Assembly: GCA_019057975.1 (NCBI GenBank)
Contig: JAHLWJ010000160.1
Span: 1 to 9,973 of the forward strand
Direction: 5' to 3'
Length of the DNA: 9,973 bases
Source: Promethearchaeota archaeon
GTDB lineage: Archaea > Asgardarchaeota > Lokiarchaeia > Sigynarchaeales > SOKP01
In this document: positions 6,850 to 9,973 of the stretch, in pieces
Layout of the letters: every line of letters begins with the position of its first letter
Numbering within the stretch: position 1 is the first letter of the stretch
Notes under the pieces: model-generated
The model's input: the letters and a program-made list of their open reading frames with translations, nothing else
Told to the model about the DNA's origin: nothing
Databases searched by the model: none
Program-made: the position numbers and the translations under genes

Positions 6850-7067
6850 ATGAATAAGTTGGGGTGGAAAAAGTATTGTGCTATTCCGTAGGTTAGAAAG
6901 GACCTGTTTGAGTAAGCTTGATCAACTTCCACCTCCCTTTAGATTTGTATAAGGTAAATTGGACAAAATTACACTTATGAGGCGCGGACAAGGCTTGTAG
7001 AACAAGGGAGATTAGACAAAGGGATTAATAGTTGGAAGATCACTATAACTAAACATCTTTAATATAT

Positions 7068-7108
7068 TATAATAATAAAAAGATTGACAACTTCTTTAGG
7101 AGTGGAGG
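7068..7108 (+). promoter_or_regulatory. possible -10 box and RBS ahead of EIIA
   Basis: A perfect TATAAT lies at 7068-7073 but has no convincing -35 (ATAACT at the 17-base spacing). GGAGG at 7104-7108 is a strong Shine-Dalgarno seven bases before the EIIA start at 7116. A promoter is needed here because the EIIC terminator precedes the gene. The ribosome site is firm and the promoter tentative. Confidence 0.4.
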
Positions 7109-7115
7109 TAAACTA

Positions 7116-7619
7116 ATGTCTGAGTTAATCTCAGAACGTTGTGAAAAGAGAGAATTTTCGAACACGACCATCGGTCTACTTGATCTATTGAATGAAAAAA
7201 CGATCAAGTTGAATGCAGAGGCTGCCGATTGGCTGCAGAGCATCCACTTAGCTGGTGAGCTTCTTGTAGACATTGGTGCCATCTCCCCCTCCTATGTTGA
7301 TGCCATGGTAAAACTTGTAGAGAAGTTTGGCCCCTACATAGTGGTAGCCCCTGGAATTGCCTTGGCCCATGCCAGGCCAGAGGACGGGGTGAAACGAATG
7401 TGTATAAGCCTAGTAAAGTTGACTTCCCCAGTCGAGTTTGGCTCTGCAGCAAATGACCCTGTTGATTTGATTTTCGCCTTTGGGGCAGTGGATAAGAATG
7501 CTCACATCCAGGTTTTGAAGGATCTGGCTACTTTTTTGCAACATAAAGAGGCAACAAGGGCTCTTCGTCGGTGCAAAAGTGCTGGCGAAGTAGAGAAGCT
7601 GATAAAGAAGTATATCTAA
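7116..7619 (+). CDS. ulaC: PTS sugar transporter subunit IIA (EIIA type 2, Ula/fructose-mannitol superfamily)
   Basis: A 167-residue soluble phosphocarrier. The phosphorylated histidine is His85 in the signature PGIALAHARPEDGV (79-92), a slight variant of the family consensus (Ala in place of Pro before the His). The C-terminal region LIFAFGAVDKNAHIQVLKDLATFL (109-132) is the standard second half of EIIA-2 domains. The domain proper starts near residue 18, leaving a short N-terminal extension. It receives phosphate from HPr and hands it to Cys7 of the EIIB encoded at 4644. It is separated from its EIIB and EIIC partners by about 700 bases of terminator and dead IS110 sequence. The next gene follows closely, with the Shine-Dalgarno beginning just after the stop codon, so EIIA, SIS protein and NagA form one transcription unit. 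Confidence 0.9.
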   Translation: MSELISERCEKREFSNTTIGLLDLLNEKTIKLNAEAADWLQSIHLAGELLVDIGAISPSYVDAMVKLVEKFGPYIVVAPGIALAHARPEDGVKRMCISLVKLTSPVEFGSAANDPVDLIFAFGAVDKNAHIQVLKDLATFLQHKEATRALRRCKSAGEVEKLIKKYI

Positions 7620-7620
7620 T

Positions 7621-7637
7621 AAGGAGGGATGAACATG
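7621..7637 (+). promoter_or_regulatory. RBS that fixes the SIS-protein start at 7635
   Basis: AAGGAGGG (7621-7628) abuts an ATG at 7629, leaving no spacing for a ribosome. The second in-frame ATG at 7635 sits six bases downstream, which is ideal. The true start is therefore taken as 7635, shortening the longest frame by two residues. Confidence 0.75.
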
Positions 7638-8366
7638 AGAGGTAAGGATTATTTCGACACGACCATTGCCGAATTGCAGAGGGCAAAAGAGACACAATTG
7701 GAGGCAATACAAGAGGCGGCAGCTATGATAGCTGACTGCATAGCTACTGGTGGGTTGCTTCATGTCTTCGGCTGCGGCCACTCGCAAATTCTGGCTGAGG
7801 AGATTTTCTACCGAGCTGGAGGACTGGTGCCCGTTAATGCCATGTTGGAGCTACCTCTATCTCTTCAGGAAGCATCGAGGAGCACCTTCTTCGAGCGCCT
7901 GGAGGGATATGCCAGAGTAATATTTGACAACTACCAGACATCACCGGGAGAGGTAATTATTATCATCTCTACCTCTGGGCGCAACGCAGTCTCTGTGGAG
8001 ATGGCTATGGCTGCCAAGGAGCGAGGTCTGAAAGTGGTTTCGCTCACCTCTCTGGCTTACTCACAGGGGGTGGATTCACGACATCCTAGCGGTAAGAAGC
8101 TCTATGATCTGGCTGATATAGTGCTGGACAACGGAGCCATTCTTGGCGATGCAGCTATAGAAGTGGCTGGTGTACCTTACAAAGTTGGTCCTACATCGGC
8201 GGTGGTGGGCATCGCCATACTTTGGGCGTTGGTGATAGAAGTAGTGAACATCCTGGTAGAGAGAGGGGTGGAACCACCAGTCTGGTTAGCAGCTAATGTT
8301 CCGGGCGGCGATGATGTGGTAGCTGACTATATGCGGGAATATCGTCACAGGATCAAGCATCTCTAG
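7635..8366 (+). CDS. SIS-domain sugar isomerase-like protein, UPF0309 type
   Basis: A single-SIS protein of 243 residues, like the UPF0309/SIS_2 group that resembles phosphoheptose isomerase and the MurQ fold. Numbered from the chosen start, the phosphate-binding loop is HVFGCGHSQ (43-51), followed by EE (55-56). The second SIS motif is ISTSGRNAVS (111-120), then VSLTSL (135-140), GDAAIEV (171-177) and VGPTSAVVG (184-192). The first 35 residues are helical and would make the dimer or tetramer arm. Family members are predicted to act on phosphosugars, but I know of no established reaction for this subgroup. Its place between EIIA and nagA argues for a step on the imported sugar phosphate, such as isomerisation or deamination. 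It shares no clear similarity with the double-SIS protein at 3307 beyond the fold. The stop codon overlaps the ribosome site of nagA. Confidence 0.85.
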   Translation: MRGKDYFDTTIAELQRAKETQLEAIQEAAAMIADCIATGGLLHVFGCGHSQILAEEIFYRAGGLVPVNAMLELPLSLQEASRSTFFERLEGYARVIFDNYQTSPGEVIIIISTSGRNAVSVEMAMAAKERGLKVVSLTSLAYSQGVDSRHPSGKKLYDLADIVLDNGAILGDAAIEVAGVPYKVGPTSAVVGIAILWALVIEVVNILVERGVEPPVWLAANVPGGDDVVADYMREYRHRIKHL

Positions 8367-8374
8367 GTGATGCG

Positions 8375-9556
8375 ATGAACAGGATAATCATTAAGCATGG
8401 CAGAGTTTTGACGCCCTGGCAAAAGCTGGAAGACGGTGTAGTAGTCGTTGAGGCTGGGAAGATCGTAGCCGTGGAGGCTGGCGTAGCCGCAACCCAGGCG
8501 ATGAGTGGGGAACTCATTGACGCTACGGGAAAGATGGTCGTCCCCGGCTATATTAATCTTCACGTCCATGGCGGAGTCGGCTATGACACCATGGATGCTA
8601 CTCCTGATGCTATCATTATCATGGCGCGCTGGTTCGCCCGCCACGGCGTAACCAGTTTTTTGCCTACTACTATAACAGCACCCAAGGAGGCAATACTGGC
8701 TGCTATCAGGAACATCGCCTTTTGTCAAGAAGAAGGGACGGGTAGCGCCCAGTTGTTGGGCATACATCTAGAGGGACCCTACATTAGTCCCAGCAAGCCA
8801 GGTGCTCAGCCCGTGCAATATATTAGGCCCGCTGACCCCAATGAATACCGCGATTTTTTCTCCTGGGATAATATTAGATTGATCACCCTTGCACCAGAGA
8901 TCCCTGAAAATAAGAAGCTTATCACCTATGCAGTTCAACATGGGTCTACTGTAGCCGTGGGCCATTCCACAGCCAGCTACAAGGAAGTACTAGCGGCTGT
9001 GCGGTTGGGCCTGAGTCACTCGGCCCATACCTTCAATGGCATGGGAAACCTCCATCATAGAGAGCCAGGAACCGTTGGAGCAGTGCTGACCTGTGATGAG
9101 ATTACAGCCGAAGTCATAGCCGATAACATTCATATCCACCCAGCAGTGATAAAGCTCCTAGTGCGAGCCAAGGGTGTAGAGCAGACGGTTCTGATAACTG
9201 ATGCCATATGTGCAGCAGGCATGCCAGATGGGACCTATGACCTAGGTGGGCAACAGGTAACTGTCAAAGAAGGTATAGCCCGGATCGCCATGGGGAGCCT
9301 AGCTGGTAGTACTCTGACGATGGATAAAGCGGTGCGGAACGCGATGGCAGCGGCCGGCCTATCCCTGGCTGAGACCTTGCAAATGGCCAGCTACAATCCA
9401 GCACAGGTCATCGGGGTCGAGAAAGAGAAGGGTAGCCTGGAGCTGGGCAAGGATGCAGACATCCTCTTGTTAGACGATGAGCTGCGGGTAATCCTTACAA
9501 TGGTCAAGGGTCAGATAGTCTATTGTTACCCAACAAGCCACTCTATCAAGAATTAA
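8375..9556 (+). CDS. nagA: N-acetylglucosamine-6-phosphate deacetylase
   Basis: A 393-residue amidohydrolase with all the NagA landmarks in order: an N-terminal beta sandwich closing at [19 protein letters not shown] (49-67) with the metal pair His63 and His65, metal ligand Glu133 in HLEGPYISP (131-139), His197 in VGHSTAS (195-201), His218 in SAHTFNGMG (216-224) and the catalytic Asp276 in [10 protein letters not shown] (273-282). It removes the acetyl group from GlcNAc-6-P; relatives (AgaA) act on GalNAc-6-P, and sequence alone does not separate them. The HxH metal pair suggests a two-metal, Bacillus-type enzyme rather than the E. coli form. It lies eight bases after the SIS gene, with AGGTGAT (8365-8371) as ribosome site. 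The last few residues (about YPTSHSIKN) are encoded by DNA that in another frame is ptsI, so the natural C-terminus may have been replaced at the junction. Confidence 0.95.
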   Translation: MNRIIIKHGRVLTPWQKLEDGVVVVEAGKIVAVEAGVAATQAMSGELIDATGKMVVPGYINLHVHGGVGYDTMDATPDAIIIMARWFARHGVTSFLPTTITAPKEAILAAIRNIAFCQEEGTGSAQLLGIHLEGPYISPSKPGAQPVQYIRPADPNEYRDFFSWDNIRLITLAPEIPENKKLITYAVQHGSTVAVGHSTASYKEVLAAVRLGLSHSAHTFNGMGNLHHREPGTVGAVLTCDEITAEVIADNIHIHPAVIKLLVRAKGVEQTVLITDAICAAGMPDGTYDLGGQQVTVKEGIARIAMGSLAGSTLTMDKAVRNAMAAAGLSLAETLQMASYNPAQVIGVEKEKGSLELGKDADILLLDDELRVILTMVKGQIVYCYPTSHSIKN

Positions 9557-9678
9557 ATCCATTTATGGGCTTTAGAGCAATCAGGATGTTACTCGATAGA
9601 GTAGATATTTTTAAAACACAGCTTAAAGCTATCTTTAGAGCAAATACTCATGGTAATTTAAAGTTGATGTTTCCTATT
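9544..9678 (+). pseudogene. ptsI: PTS Enzyme I (ptsI) internal fragment
   Basis: In the frame shifted relative to the end of nagA, the sequence reads [17 protein letters not shown], then [13 protein letters not shown] and GNLKLMFP. This is the conserved start of the PEP-binding barrel of Enzyme I (consensus EENPFLGxRAIRxxLxRPxIFKTQLRAILRASxxGxxxIMFPMI). Only about 45 of roughly 570 residues are present. Upstream, the His-domain and linker are absent, because nagA begins the GC-richer DNA. Downstream, the frame runs to a stop at 9757-9759 without further Enzyme I similarity. Base use is AT-rich like the resident genome. No complete ptsI lies in the window, so Enzyme I must be supplied from elsewhere. 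An ATG at 9523 in this frame lies inside nagA and is not a real start. Confidence 0.82.
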
Positions 9679-9973
9679 GAACTATTTAAAAGATCTGTTT
9701 ACAAACTTTTATTTGAATTAATTTTAATTAGATTCATTTCTCCTAATAGAATTTATTAAATTTATTAATAATAAATGAAAATAAATTTAGAGTGTATACT
9801 GAACTTTTAAATAGTACACTTGATAAAAATTAGTTTTATTAAAGCATTTAATTTAATTAGCCTGTCCTGAAGTTTAGTTATAGTTTATTTGAGATCCTTA
9901 TTTTATCTAAATTTTTAATTGACTTTTATTTTTAAAAAAGATAAAATTAAAGTACAAATGTGAAATATATTCA
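9679..9973. other. AT-rich stretch without recognisable gene
   Basis: After the ptsI fragment, no frame of useful length on either strand carries a recognised motif. A weak inverted repeat (AGTGTATACT at 9791-9800 with AGTACACT at 9813-9820) is visible, but it is followed by little of terminator character. The stretch looks like decayed resident DNA continuing past the junction. Confidence 0.4.

Noticed and set aside
6723..6932. Minus-strand open frame opposite the IS110 remnant
   Set aside because: It is antisense to a segment with clear transposase motifs and has no recognisable domain.
7629..7634. ATG at 7629 as the start of the UPF0309 SIS protein
   Set aside because: The Shine-Dalgarno touches this ATG directly; the next ATG at 7635 has proper spacing.
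7204..7787. Minus-strand frames opposite EIIA and the start of the SIS gene
   Set aside because: They are antisense to well-supported genes, with no ribosome site and no motif.
9523..9759. Independent 78-residue protein after nagA
   Set aside because: The ATG lies inside nagA. The recognisable part is an Enzyme I fragment and the rest is decayed sequence.
1..9973. CRISPR arrays, tRNA or rRNA genes, replication origins
   Set aside because: No regularly spaced repeats, cloverleaf-like segments or rRNA-like blocks were seen on reading both strands.

Overview
The window looks like a chromosome segment of a fermentative, low-GC bacterium, of the kind seen in Halanaerobiales-like or other AT-rich anaerobic Firmicutes, or possibly Fusobacteria; the sequence alone does not fix the genus. 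It carries a block of visibly different composition. Hand counts on two 60-base lines give 15 G+C at 3901-3960 and 35 G+C at 5641-5700. The AT-rich background runs from 1 to about 4560 and resumes at about 9545. The GC-richer block between them holds a complete sugar phosphotransferase (PTS) and amino-sugar gene set. Both edges are abrupt, so the block is probably transferred DNA, although a chimeric assembly cannot be excluded from sequence alone.

Left AT-rich part: a DeoR-family repressor gene on the minus strand (242-1024) faces away from a plus-strand operon. The gap between them (1025-1615) holds an orphan decayed reading frame and a near-consensus sigma-70 promoter (1504-1531). The operon encodes a GatZ/KbaZ-type protein (1616-2893), a wrecked PfkB-family sugar kinase (2894-3290, C-terminal third only, two frameshifts) and a double-SIS-domain sugar-phosphate isomerase/deaminase (3307-4359, TTG start).

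GC-richer part: an ascorbate-type (Ula/Sga) PTS split into EIIB (4644-4925), EIIC (5118-6410) and EIIA (7116-7619), followed by a tight pair, a UPF0309-type SIS protein (7635-8366) and N-acetylglucosamine-6-phosphate deacetylase NagA (8375-9556). Between EIIB and EIIC lie a foldable leader and a five-codon mini-ORF with a consensus Shine-Dalgarno. Between EIIC and EIIA lie a strong intrinsic terminator and the C-terminal remnant of an IS110-family transposase.

Right AT-rich part: the last nagA codons run out of frame over a fragment of ptsI (PTS Enzyme I, 9544-9678), after which no gene is recognisable.

Working model (inference): the PTS imports and phosphorylates an N-acetylated amino sugar, NagA deacetylates it, and a SIS protein deaminates or isomerises it. 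The resident GatZ-like protein would then act on the ketose phosphate. If it is a tagatose-6-phosphate/fructose-6-phosphate 4-epimerase rather than an aldolase subunit, the missing GatY/KbaY partner and the dead PfkB kinase both make sense. The exact substrate cannot be read from the sequence.
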